64,000 bases of DNA, from positions 1 to 64,000 of the forward strand of contig CAVQLK010000008.1 in NCBI GenBank assembly GCA_963713355.1. Reading direction: 5' to 3'. Both the position numbers and the translations under genes were made by a program. Below, one piece after another: positions 17,665-25,767 of the stretch; the stretch's first letter is position 1, and each line of letters opens with the position of its first letter. Source of the stretch: FEN-1219 sp963713355 (GTDB taxonomy: Bacteria > Pseudomonadota > Gammaproteobacteria > Steroidobacterales > Rariloculaceae). The notes below the pieces were generated by a model, which saw only the letters and a program-made list of their open reading frames with translations, searched no databases and was not told the DNA's origin.

Positions 17665-17706
17665 GCCGGCACGTTCAGAGCGAGGCCGGACGAGTCGGGC
17701 TCGAAG
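17665..17706. repeat. 42-bp fragment of a DUF6152 gene
   Basis: Matches 13065-13106, inside DUF6152 copy A, with 2 mismatches in 42. It lies alone between the ORF6N stop and the bphP stop. Read on the minus strand it encodes the FEADSSGLALNVPA-like stretch. Remains of a deleted paralogue or a conversion tract. Confidence 0.6.
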
Positions 17707-17728
17707 GCATCGTCCCGACTGGCTCGCC

Positions 17729-19954
17729 CTACGCCCGCGGCAAGCTGAACACGAACGTCGCGCCTTCGCCTGGCGCGCTGACGGCGCGGATCTGCCCGCC
17801 GTGCATCTCGACGATGCCTTTGACGACGAACAGCCCGAGCCCGACGCCTTTGCGCTGCTCGGCGCGATCCGTGCGGCTATAGCGCACGAAAATGTGCGGA
17901 AGCTCCTCGGGCGGAATGCCGGGCCCGGTGTCCGCGACGGTGAAGATCACCTCGCCGTCGCGAGGTTCCGCGCGCAGCGTGATGCGGCCGCCGGCCGGCG
18001 TGAACTTCACGGCGTTGCCGATCAGGTTCGACAGCACCTGATAAAACCGGTCGCGGTCGGCGAGCATGCTCGCGGCGCCGTCAAGCTCCGCGACGACCGT
18101 CAACGCTTTCGCCTCGACGAGGGGACGCAGTGTCTCGAGCGCCTCTTCGACGGTTTGCCGCACGGGGACGGGCTGTACGCGCAGCTGCAGCCGGCCGGCT
18201 TCGATCGCGGCGAGGTCGAGCAGGTTGTCGATCAGCGAGGACATCTGGGTCACGGCACGCTGAGTCAGTGCGGCACATTCGCGCACCGATTCCGGCTCCG
18301 CGCTCGCGCCGTTGCCGCGCAGCAGCTCTTTCGCTTGCAGGTCGATCACCCACAGGGGGTTGCGCAAATCGTGCGAGACGACGGCGAGAACCTCGTCGCG
18401 CGCGCGCACGGCGCGCTGCCCGCGCGCGACTTGGCGCTCGAGGTCGATCTCGAACGCGTAGCGGCGCAGCTCGTCGGCCGCCTCCGCGTCGCTGCTCGTC
18501 CAGGGCGCTGCGTGCAAACGCACTTCCTCGATCCACTGCGCGAACGAGCGGCGCGGATGTGGCCGTTGGTCGGCACCGAGCTCGACGGCCTTGTTGGGAT
18601 TGCCGCCCCACGCGACGGTGCCGAGCACTTCGCCGCGGAACCACAAGAGCCGCCGCGTGGTTTCGCCCGGCAGTGCGAACGTGAGCACGCCGCTCGCAAC
18701 GTCTTTGATGTCGCGCGCATCGGGCCACTCGGTGGCCAGCGATGCCGTGGCGTAGGTACCTTGCCCGTGCTCGCGGTCGAGCCATGCGGCGAGCTCGAGC
18801 ACGCGCTGCGGCGGTGGCGTGCGGCCGCACGTGACGCAGGCATTGCCCGAGACGACGGCGGCGCCGCTCGCGCTTACCAGCTCGAGCAGCCGTGAGGGCT
18901 CGCCGAGCAAGCTCTCGAGCAGCGGTTCGTCCGGCGCCGAGTCGCGCATTCGCGCGGCGAGCGCGCTCTCGCTGCCGCGGCGCGCGTTGCGAGCGGCCGC
19001 CGCCTGCCGGTCCTCGATCGCGGCGATCTCGCGCGACGCGAGCCGCGCGAGCACCTCGCACGCCGAGCGTAGCTCGTACCGCACGTGCCGCGGGCCGCTG
19101 TGATTCGTGCAACTGATGAGCCCCCAGAGCTGGCCGCGCACGACGAGCGACATGCTCATCGACGCGCGCACGCCCATGTTCGCGAGATACTCGCGGTGGA
19201 TCGGCGAGGCGCTGCGTAGCGCAGCGTAGGTCAGATCGAGCGGCGCCCCGGTGTCGGGCCGCAGCGAGGGTCTAAGGCGCGCGGGCACGTACGCCGCATC
19301 GGGAATGATCCGCAGCCACTCCTTCATATAGAGAGCGCGCGCTTGCCGCGGAATGTCGGACGCGGGGTAGTGCAAGCCGGCGTACGACTCGAGCTCGGGC
19401 TCCTTGATCTCCGCGTCTACGGAGCCGTGGCCGCGCTCGTCGAAGCGGTAGATCATCGCGCGCTCGAAGCCCGTCAGCTCGCGGATCGTCTGCAGCAGCT
19501 CCTGGTAGAGATCGGGCAGGGTGTCGGCGGACTGAACGCGCAGCAGCGCAGGCCGCAGCGCGTGATGCGGGCTGTAAGCCGGCGCGTCGCTCGGCGACGG
19601 CTCGAGCTCGAGGAGCGTCGCGCCGTCGCTGCGGTGGACGATGCCGTCGAAGCGCCGGCCGCGTACCGTGAGCCGCATGGGGTTCAGCTCTTCGGGGCGG
19701 CCGTGGGCGAACGCGTCGCGCAGCGCCCGCAACGAGTCGTCGTCGAACAGCGCGGAAAGCGGTTGGCCGACCACTTCATCGGCGCGCACGCTCGTGTGGT
19801 CGACGAGATTCTCGCTCGCTTGTGTCACCGTGAGCGAAGACTCCGCCACGACGAGTAGCGCGCCGTGCGGCTGAATGCCGCCCGGAATGTGGATCGGCTC
19901 GCGATCGCAGTCGGAAGCGGCGGCGGCGGGAACTGCGGAAGGCGGCGCGTTCAA
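17729..19954 (-). CDS. bphP: Bacteriophytochrome histidine kinase
   Basis: 741 residues if started at TTG 19954, which overlaps the bphO stop (TTGA) and places the chromophore cysteine at residue 16 (DCDREPIHIPGGIQPHG), the position of the biliverdin-binding Cys in bacteriophytochromes. Order: PAS, GAF with YPASDIPRQARALY, PHY with the HPRRSF tongue motif, then a histidine kinase with VVSHDLRNPL (phospho-accepting H about 528), NLIGNAVKFTP (N box), DTGPGIP and GVGLGL (G boxes). It senses red/far-red light with biliverdin made by the adjacent heme oxygenase and phosphorylates a response regulator. No response regulator gene is nearby, so the partner is encoded elsewhere. Confidence 0.92.
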   Translation of the reverse strand: MNAPPSAVPAAAASDCDREPIHIPGGIQPHGALLVVAESSLTVTQASENLVDHTSVRADEVVGQPLSALFDDDSLRALRDAFAHGRPEELNPMRLTVRGRRFDGIVHRSDGATLLELEPSPSDAPAYSPHHALRPALLRVQSADTLPDLYQELLQTIRELTGFERAMIYRFDERGHGSVDAEIKEPELESYAGLHYPASDIPRQARALYMKEWLRIIPDAAYVPARLRPSLRPDTGAPLDLTYAALRSASPIHREYLANMGVRASMSMSLVVRGQLWGLISCTNHSGPRHVRYELRSACEVLARLASREIAAIEDRQAAAARNARRGSESALAARMRDSAPDEPLLESLLGEPSRLLELVSASGAAVVSGNACVTCGRTPPPQRVLELAAWLDREHGQGTYATASLATEWPDARDIKDVASGVLTFALPGETTRRLLWFRGEVLGTVAWGGNPNKAVELGADQRPHPRRSFAQWIEEVRLHAAPWTSSDAEAADELRRYAFEIDLERQVARGQRAVRARDEVLAVVSHDLRNPLWVIDLQAKELLRGNGASAEPESVRECAALTQRAVTQMSSLIDNLLDLAAIEAGRLQLRVQPVPVRQTVEEALETLRPLVEAKALTVVAELDGAASMLADRDRFYQVLSNLIGNAVKFTPAGGRITLRAEPRDGEVIFTVADTGPGIPPEELPHIFVRYSRTDRAEQRKGVGLGLFVVKGIVEMHGGQIRAVSAPGEGATFVFSLPRA

Positions 19955-20577
19955 CGCGTCGCCCCTTGCGCAGTCACCCAGTGCTCGAGCGCGGAGAACG
20001 TCACGGCCGCGGCGGCTACGGCCTCGCCCGCGTTCGCGCCGGAGCCCGCAACGCGCTCGAGCCAATCGAGCACGAGCGCCCAACGGCGCTTCGTCGCGGC
20101 CGCACCGTCGCCGAAGAAGAATGCCGCGCCGGTGTGCGGCGTGAGCTGCCAACGCCGCGCGAGGCTGCGCGCGAGCACTTGCCCCCCGAGCGCCGCGCCC
20201 TCGAGCACGTAGAGGCGGCCGGCGAGCTCCGCGGTGGTTGCGATTTCCGGCAAGTCCTCGCAGGCGATGTCCGCAGCCGGCGCGCCCAGCGCGACGAGGT
20301 CGAGCTCGAGCAAACGCGCGCGCCGCGGAAGAGCGAAGCCGAGCGGTGGCGTTACGGGCCCGAAACTTAGGAACCGTGCCTCGAGCGGCGCATAGAAACC
20401 GTGAAACGCCGCGAGCAGGCGGCGGTAGCGTTCGAACGAAAGATCCGGCGATTGCAAGTCGAGCGCAGCCTCGAGCCGCCGGTGATCGGCTCCCGTCGCA
20501 TGGCGCAACTCCCGGCGAAGGCTCGTCCCTGTGGGCTGTCTGCGCGAGTGTTCTTGTTCGCCGCGATCCTGCAGCAT
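19951..20577 (-). CDS. bphO: Biliverdin-producing heme oxygenase
   Basis: 208 residues from ATG 20577. The proximal heme ligand is expected in LRHATGADHRRLEAAL (about residues 25-40), and the distal helix region reads YVLEGAALGGQVLARSL (about 118-134), the G-rich distal helix of bacterial heme oxygenases. It opens heme to biliverdin IX, CO and iron; biliverdin is the chromophore of the phytochrome encoded immediately downstream with a 4-nt overlap. Divergently oriented to the HIT gene, sharing an 86-bp intergenic region. Confidence 0.9.
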   Translation of the reverse strand: MLQDRGEQEHSRRQPTGTSLRRELRHATGADHRRLEAALDLQSPDLSFERYRRLLAAFHGFYAPLEARFLSFGPVTPPLGFALPRRARLLELDLVALGAPAADIACEDLPEIATTAELAGRLYVLEGAALGGQVLARSLARRWQLTPHTGAAFFFGDGAAATKRRWALVLDWLERVAGSGANAGEAVAAAAVTFSALEHWVTAQGATR

Positions 20578-20663
20578 TGAAGCAAGAATAGCGTTGTCTT
20601 AGCAGGCCATGCCACCCCGAACGTGACACACGCCGGCCCCGGCCCGCACACTCGCGGTTCGTC

Positions 20664-21089
20664 ATGAGTGAAGACGCTCCTCCGTACCTCATCAATGCCG
20701 TTGCCGACTGCGCGTTCTGCGGGGTCGACCAGGGGCGGATCGCCTGGTCATCGCCGCTCGCGATCGCGTTATGGGACATCTACCCGATCTCGCTCGGCCA
20801 CGCGCTCGTCATGCCGCGCCGCCACGCCGCGTCTTGGAGCGAGCTTACGGCGGACGAGAAGGCCGCCCTCACAGCGGGCGTCGACGCCGTTCGAGCGCTG
20901 ATCGACGAGCGCTACCGCCCGGACGCGTACAACGTCGGCTTCAACGACGGTGAAGCGGCCGGGCAGACGATCATGCACTTTCACGTGCACGTCATTCCGC
21001 GCTACCAGGGTGACGTGCTCGACCCGCGCGGCGGCGTGCGCTGGGTAATGCCCGACAAGGCGGCGTATTGGCTGAGCACGGAGCAGTGA
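20664..21089 (+). CDS. HIT family nucleotide-binding protein
   Basis: 141 residues from ATG 20664. The histidine triad HFHVHVI is at residues 105-111 with the usual GQTIMHFHVHVIPRY surroundings; N-terminal CAFC (16-19) is the partial zinc motif seen in many HIT hydrolases. HIT proteins of this type hydrolyse dinucleoside polyphosphates or adenosine 5'-monophosphoramidates. The stop TGA overlaps the GTG of the following HNH gene, so the two are made together; this is the main clue to its job. Confidence 0.9.
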   Translation: MSEDAPPYLINAVADCAFCGVDQGRIAWSSPLAIALWDIYPISLGHALVMPRRHAASWSELTADEKAALTAGVDAVRALIDERYRPDAYNVGFNDGEAAGQTIMHFHVHVIPRYQGDVLDPRGGVRWVMPDKAAYWLSTEQ

Positions 21090-22195
21090 CCGATAAACCG
21101 ATCGGCGAGCTCGAGTTCCTGCGGAAACTCCAACGCCTGCTCGCCGAAGGCGACTTCGTCGCGACGTACAAGTTCGCGCTGCTGAACGCGCTCGCGGATC
21201 TCTGCCTCGAGCGCGAACCTGCGGCCGACGGCTCGCTGTGCGTGCCCGTCAGCGCGATCGCCGAGAAGTTCATCGAGTACTACTGGCCGCAGGCGCGCCC
21301 GTATCGCGAGCGCGACGGCACCGGGTTCGTGCTGCAGCAGAACGCCGGCCGGCAAGCCTCGGTGATCAACGCGCTCGTCGCGGCGCAGTCGGCGCATCCG
21401 ACGTTGCCGATCGCGCGCGCCGCGAAGCTGCGCTGGCACACGCTCGTCACGAGAGTGGCGGGCACGATCGTCGCGATGCCGCTCTGGAAGCTCCAGACCG
21501 TCGGCGGCGAGCGCGACGAGTTCCTCTACGCCCAAGCGGAATTCGCGGACGAAACGATCCGCTTGCTGCCCGGCGTGCCGGCGGCCTTCCGCGCGCTCTA
21601 CGCCCTAGTGCTCGACGCCGTGCGCGGCGCGTGGCTGCGGCAGATCGCGAGCATCGGCGCGAACCGGCCGGTGCTTGGCAATTCGGACCTCGCGTCGTTT
21701 ATGTTCGGCAGCGAGCGCGCGAGCCTCGACGGTTTTCGCGCCGTGCTGCGCGATCACCAGGGCGGCCGGTGCCTCTATTGCCGGAAAGAGCTGCGTGGCG
21801 CGAGCTGCGTCGATCACTTCATCGCGTGGTCGCGCTATCCCGTCGATCTCGGCCACAACCTCGTGCTCGCGCACGACGCCTGCAACGCGAAGAAGCGCGA
21901 CTTCCTCGCGTATTCTGCGCATCTCGAGCGCTGGCAGTTGAGCCACCTGGAGCGCGCGAGCGAGCTCGGGCAGCGCTTCGACTCACTCGCGCTGCCGCAC
22001 GACGGCGCGCGCTCGCGCGCGATCGCCTGGTGGGCGTACGAGCAGGGCGAGGCCGCGGGCGCGCACGCGTGGATCGACGCGGAGCGCTTCGTGCGGTTGG
22101 ACGGGAGCTGGCGCGGCGCGCTCGACCCGGGGCCGGATCCTGGCGCGTTGCGCCTCGTCGCCGAGCCTCCGCCGCCGGAGTATCGGCCGGAGTAG
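21086..22195 (+). CDS. HNH endonuclease domain protein coupled to HIT
   Basis: 369 residues starting at GTG 21086 (GTGA overlap with the HIT stop). Residues 1-215 are a helical region with no motif I know (LEFLRKLQRLLAEGDFVATY). The HNH core is at about 227-275: C229xxC232, C241-V-D243-H244-F, H257-N-L-V-L-A-H263, C266-N-A-K-K. The zinc cysteines, catalytic His and the N/H residues are all there, so it should cut DNA. A helical tail of 95 residues follows. I do not know a characterised member. The tight pairing with a HIT hydrolase points to a two-protein function, possibly defence or repair. Confidence 0.82.
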   Translation: MTDKPIGELEFLRKLQRLLAEGDFVATYKFALLNALADLCLEREPAADGSLCVPVSAIAEKFIEYYWPQARPYRERDGTGFVLQQNAGRQASVINALVAAQSAHPTLPIARAAKLRWHTLVTRVAGTIVAMPLWKLQTVGGERDEFLYAQAEFADETIRLLPGVPAAFRALYALVLDAVRGAWLRQIASIGANRPVLGNSDLASFMFGSERASLDGFRAVLRDHQGGRCLYCRKELRGASCVDHFIAWSRYPVDLGHNLVLAHDACNAKKRDFLAYSAHLERWQLSHLERASELGQRFDSLALPHDGARSRAIAWWAYEQGEAAGAHAWIDAERFVRLDGSWRGALDPGPDPGALRLVAEPPPPEYRPE

Positions 22196-22271
22196 GGCAG
22201 CCCGCACCACTCGACGGGCCCACGTCGCGCCGGCAGCGCTCGCGAATCCAGGCCTATGCCGAGATTCAAAG

Positions 22272-22302
22272 TTGACTCGCCCAAAGCGCCCGGCGTTAGA
22301 CT
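22272..22302 (+). promoter_or_regulatory. Promoter of the third Uma2 gene
   Basis: TTGACT at 22272-22277, 18-nt spacer, TTAGACT at 22296-22302, 6 nt to GTG 22309. Fourth copy of the same geometry, 11.8 kb away from the others. Confidence 0.65.
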
Positions 22303-22308
22303 CGTACG

Positions 22309-22866
22309 GTGACCGCAAAGCCGTTGAAGAAAGGCGCCACGTACGACGATCTGGTTCGCGTACCGGAGCACTACGTCGCGGAGATGTTCGACGGTGAGCT
22401 TTACGCGTCGCCGCGGCCGGCTTTGCCGCATGCTCGTGCCGCCGGCGTGCTTCTCACGAAACTCGGCGATCCATTCGATCTTGGTGACGCTCCCGGTGGG
22501 TGGCTCCTACTCATCGAGCCGGAGCTCCACTTTGGCAACGACGTTCTGGTGCCGGATCTCGCCGGCTGGCGCCGCGAGCGACTCCCGTCGGTGCCGAACG
22601 ATCCGTACCTGACGCTTGCGCCAGACTGGGTTTGTGAGGTGTTGTCTCCTGCGACTGAAAGGATCGATCGCGGCCGCAAGCTCGGCATCTACGCGCGCGA
22701 AGGCGTAGCGCACGTCTGGCTCCTCGATCCGCTGCGCCAGTTGCTTGAGGTCTGGGGCCTCGCATCTGGAAGCCTCGAGCACATCGAGGAACACCACGGC
22801 GACGTGCGCGTCCGCGTACGGCCCTTCGATGCCATCGAGCTCGAGCTGCACGCGCTCTGGAGCTAA
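22309..22866 (+). CDS. Uma2 family putative restriction endonuclease (paralogue 3)
   Basis: 185 residues, GTG start. Closely related to the two copies at 9876 and 10533 (same MTAKPLKKGATYDDLVRVPE opening). Core ELHFGNDVLVPDLAGWRRER is kept; the catalytic motif reads VCEVLSPATERIDRGRKL, so the E and K positions are preserved although ST-E-S became AT-E-R. It stands alone behind the HIT-HNH pair with its own promoter. Confidence 0.9.
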   Translation: MTAKPLKKGATYDDLVRVPEHYVAEMFDGELYASPRPALPHARAAGVLLTKLGDPFDLGDAPGGWLLLIEPELHFGNDVLVPDLAGWRRERLPSVPNDPYLTLAPDWVCEVLSPATERIDRGRKLGIYAREGVAHVWLLDPLRQLLEVWGLASGSLEHIEEHHGDVRVRVRPFDAIELELHALWS

Positions 22867-23013
22867 GACGCCGCGGCCGCTCTCTCTGCACGCGCGTGGG
22901 CGCTGATGCAGCGACCGGAACCCGGTGATCTCAATCAGCACACGGGCGGGTTTCGCTAGATCGACCTGATCGGGAACGATCGACGCGAGATCGACCGCGA
23001 CCCTGTCGAGCGC

Positions 23014-23029
23014 CGGAGGGGTACCTCCG
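23014..23029. terminator. Possible weak hairpin between convergent genes
   Basis: CGGAGG (23014-23019), 4-nt loop, CCTCCG (23024-23029), between the Uma2 stop and the permease stop. No T-run. Confidence 0.25.
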
Positions 23030-23066
23030 CACACCGGTCCCCGGCGGCCCAGACGCCCCGACCGGC

Positions 23067-25544
23067 CTAGCTCGTCTGCGCCAGCACACCCGCCGGCGGC
23101 TGGCGCACGACGGAGTAGGTCGCGAGCACACCGCTCAACCCCACGAGCACCCCGCCCCCGACGAGCCCGGCGCCGACGACGAGCGCATCGAACGCAAAGT
23201 CGAGCTCGAACACGCGCGTCGCGAGCAGATACGCGACGCCCTGCGCGATCAGCGCCGCGAGCAACCCCGCGAGCACGCCCAAGCTCACGAACTCGACGAC
23301 GAGCGCCGAGAGCACGCGGCGCCGGCTCGCGCCGAGCGTGCGCAGCAGCGCGACCTCGAAGCGGCGCTCCTCGCGGGTCGCCTGCACGGCCGCGAGCAGC
23401 ACGACGACGCCGGCGAGCAGCGTGAACAGGAATACGTACTGAACCGCGAGCGCGGCGCGGTCCATGATGCTGCGCACCTGCTCGAGCACGCTCTCGAGAT
23501 CGACGACGGTGATGCCGGGGTAGCGCCGCACGATCTCGAGCATCACCTCGCGGTTCGGCGTGTACGTTGAAGCGACGAACGTCGCGGGATAGTCCGCGAG
23601 CGCGGCGGGGTTCAAGACCAGCATGAAGTTCGGCGACAGCGAATCCCACTCGACGCGCCGCACGCTCGTGAGCGTCGCCGTCAGCGGAAAGCCGCCGACC
23701 TCGAACGTCAGCTCGTCGCCGAGCTCGAGCCCCAACCCCTGCATGATGCCTTCCTCGACCGAGATCTCGGCGCGCTCGGTGCCGCTCTCCCACCACTGGC
23801 CGGCGACGATCTCGTTCGTCGCGTCGAGCTCCTCGGCCCAGGTCAGGTTCGCCTCGCGCATGAGCCAGCCGCCTTCGCCGCGCATGCGGCGGCTGCGCGG
23901 GTCCTCGCCGTCGATCGCGGTGAGCCGGCCGCGCACCATCGGCACGAGCTCGGGCGCCTGCTGGCCGTGCTCCGCGAACAGCGCGCGAATGCCGTCGGCT
24001 TCCTCGCGCTGGATGTTGATCATGAAATGATTCGGCGCATCGGTCGGCAGCGATGCGTACCACGTGTCGAGCAGGCCGGTCCGCACGCCCGACAGGAGCA
24101 GCAGCACCGTGAGCCCGAAGCCGAACGCCATGACCTGCGCGACGCTGTCGGCGCGCCGGCGCGCGATGTTCGCGAGCCCGTAACGCCACGCGACGCCGGC
24201 GCCGCTGCGCAGCGGCCCGATGAGCCTGACGAGCAGGTGCGCCGCGGCGTAGAGCAGCACGGCGCCCACACTTAAGCCCACGACGGACACGACGAGCATC
24301 TCGCTCGTGCCGACGATCCACACGAGCAGGCCGAGCACGGCGATGGCCGCGGCGCCGTAGGAGATGGCCGTCGGCATCGGCTTCGGCGCCGCGTCCTGGC
24401 GCAGCACGCGTAAGGGCGGCACGGTGCGCAGCGTCAGCATCGCGGGCATCGCGAACCCGGCGAGCACCGCGAGCGCGACTAAGATGCCGCTGAAAGCCGG
24501 CGCCAAGCCCGGCGCCGGAAGCTCGAGCTCCATGAGGTCCTCGACGAGCGAGCCGAGCCCGAACTGTGCGACGTAGCCGAGCGCGCTGCCGGCGATGCCG
24601 GCTGCCAGTCCAATGATCGCGAGCTCGAGCAACGTGGCCGCGAGCACGAGCGCCTGCGAAGCGCCGAGGCACTTCAAGAGCGCGACGCTCTCGACTTGCT
24701 GCGCCGCATAGCGGCGCGCCGAGACCGCGACGGCCGTCGCCGCGAGCAGCAGCGCGATCATGGACGCCAGGCTCAAGAATCGTTCGGCGTTATCGATCGA
24801 GCGGTCGATGCGTTCCTCGGAGCGGCCGGCCGTCTGCAGGCGCCGGTCGGGGCCGCCCGACGTCTCGAACCATTCGCGAAACGCCGCGACATCGGCGGCG
24901 TCGCCGGCGAAGAGCTGCACGTAGGTCGCGCGGCTGCCGGGCCGGATCAGCTCCGTCGACTCGAGGTCGGCGAGATTCATCAATAATGAAGGCGCGAACG
25001 TATCGAAGCCGAGCGACTGGTCGGGCCGGTGCTCGAGCACGCGCTCGACGACGAACGAGCGCGCGCCGATCTCGACGGCGGCGCCGACGTCGGCACCGAG
25101 GCGCGCCAGCAGCCCGTCCTCGAGCCAGACGGATCCTACGGGCGGCCCGCTCGCCACCGTGTAGCTCGCCGCGCCGACGGCGTCGGCAAGCCGCACTTGG
25201 CCGCGCAAGGGATACCCGTCGCTGACGGCATAGAGGCTGGCGAGCTGGCTCGCTTCGCCCGCGACGACGACGGTCGGGAACGACGTGAACTGCGCGGTAC
25301 GCAAGCCGCGCCGCTGCGCCTCTGCGACATCGTCGGGGTTCAGCGGCTCGCTGCCGGTCTCGCGCAAGTCCGCCGCGAGCATGCCGGCCGCCTCCTGTGC
25401 GACGCTCGCGCGCACGCGGTCGATGAAGAAGCCGATGCTCGTGATCGCCGCGACCGCGACGGTCAGCGCGATCATGAGCACCGTCAGCCGGCCGGCGCGG
25501 AAGCCCCGGACGAAGTTGCGAGTGGCAAAGCGCCAGGCTCTCAT
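23067..25544 (-). CDS. FtsX/MacB-type ABC transporter permease, double-module (YbbP-like)
   Basis: 825 residues from ATG 25544 (MRAWRFATRNFVRGFRAGRL). Layout: TM1 near residues 20-37; periplasmic domain; three TMs (around FLSLASMIALLLAATAVAVS, LVLAATLLELAIIGLAAG and FSGILVALAVLAGFAMPAML); two more TMs; a second periplasmic domain; and three C-terminal TMs. This is the ten-TM duplicated FtsX design of the YbbP branch, normally paired with a YbbA ATPase. No ATPase gene is adjacent, so it must use one from elsewhere. Such permeases are mechanotransmitters that release lipids, lipoproteins or enzymes rather than classic importers. Confidence 0.85.
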   Translation of the reverse strand: MRAWRFATRNFVRGFRAGRLTVLMIALTVAVAAITSIGFFIDRVRASVAQEAAGMLAADLRETGSEPLNPDDVAEAQRRGLRTAQFTSFPTVVVAGEASQLASLYAVSDGYPLRGQVRLADAVGAASYTVASGPPVGSVWLEDGLLARLGADVGAAVEIGARSFVVERVLEHRPDQSLGFDTFAPSLLMNLADLESTELIRPGSRATYVQLFAGDAADVAAFREWFETSGGPDRRLQTAGRSEERIDRSIDNAERFLSLASMIALLLAATAVAVSARRYAAQQVESVALLKCLGASQALVLAATLLELAIIGLAAGIAGSALGYVAQFGLGSLVEDLMELELPAPGLAPAFSGILVALAVLAGFAMPAMLTLRTVPPLRVLRQDAAPKPMPTAISYGAAAIAVLGLLVWIVGTSEMLVVSVVGLSVGAVLLYAAAHLLVRLIGPLRSGAGVAWRYGLANIARRRADSVAQVMAFGFGLTVLLLLSGVRTGLLDTWYASLPTDAPNHFMINIQREEADGIRALFAEHGQQAPELVPMVRGRLTAIDGEDPRSRRMRGEGGWLMREANLTWAEELDATNEIVAGQWWESGTERAEISVEEGIMQGLGLELGDELTFEVGGFPLTATLTSVRRVEWDSLSPNFMLVLNPAALADYPATFVASTYTPNREVMLEIVRRYPGITVVDLESVLEQVRSIMDRAALAVQYVFLFTLLAGVVVLLAAVQATREERRFEVALLRTLGASRRRVLSALVVEFVSLGVLAGLLAALIAQGVAYLLATRVFELDFAFDALVVGAGLVGGGVLVGLSGVLATYSVVRQPPAGVLAQTS

Positions 25545-25767
25545 CGAGCAGATTCTTCCCGTGTCGCGACGAGGAGCCAGTCTACGCGAACCATGCTGTC
25601 CGAGCGGCACGCAGCCGTCGGCGCCGACGACGCGAATTGCGATTCTGGATATCGGCAACGGTACCAGTATTTTAATTACCACTTGCGCCCGCTAATTAAC
25701 GGGAACAGCATGGACAAGGCCAACGACACATCTCGTTGGCAAGAACACATCAACTCGGGGGGGAACG

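Noticed and set aside
19955..20779. Bacteriophytochrome extended at its N-terminus to 20779
   Set aside because: The extra 275 codons lie over bphO in another frame and have no domain pattern; the chromophore cysteine would be far from the N-terminus.
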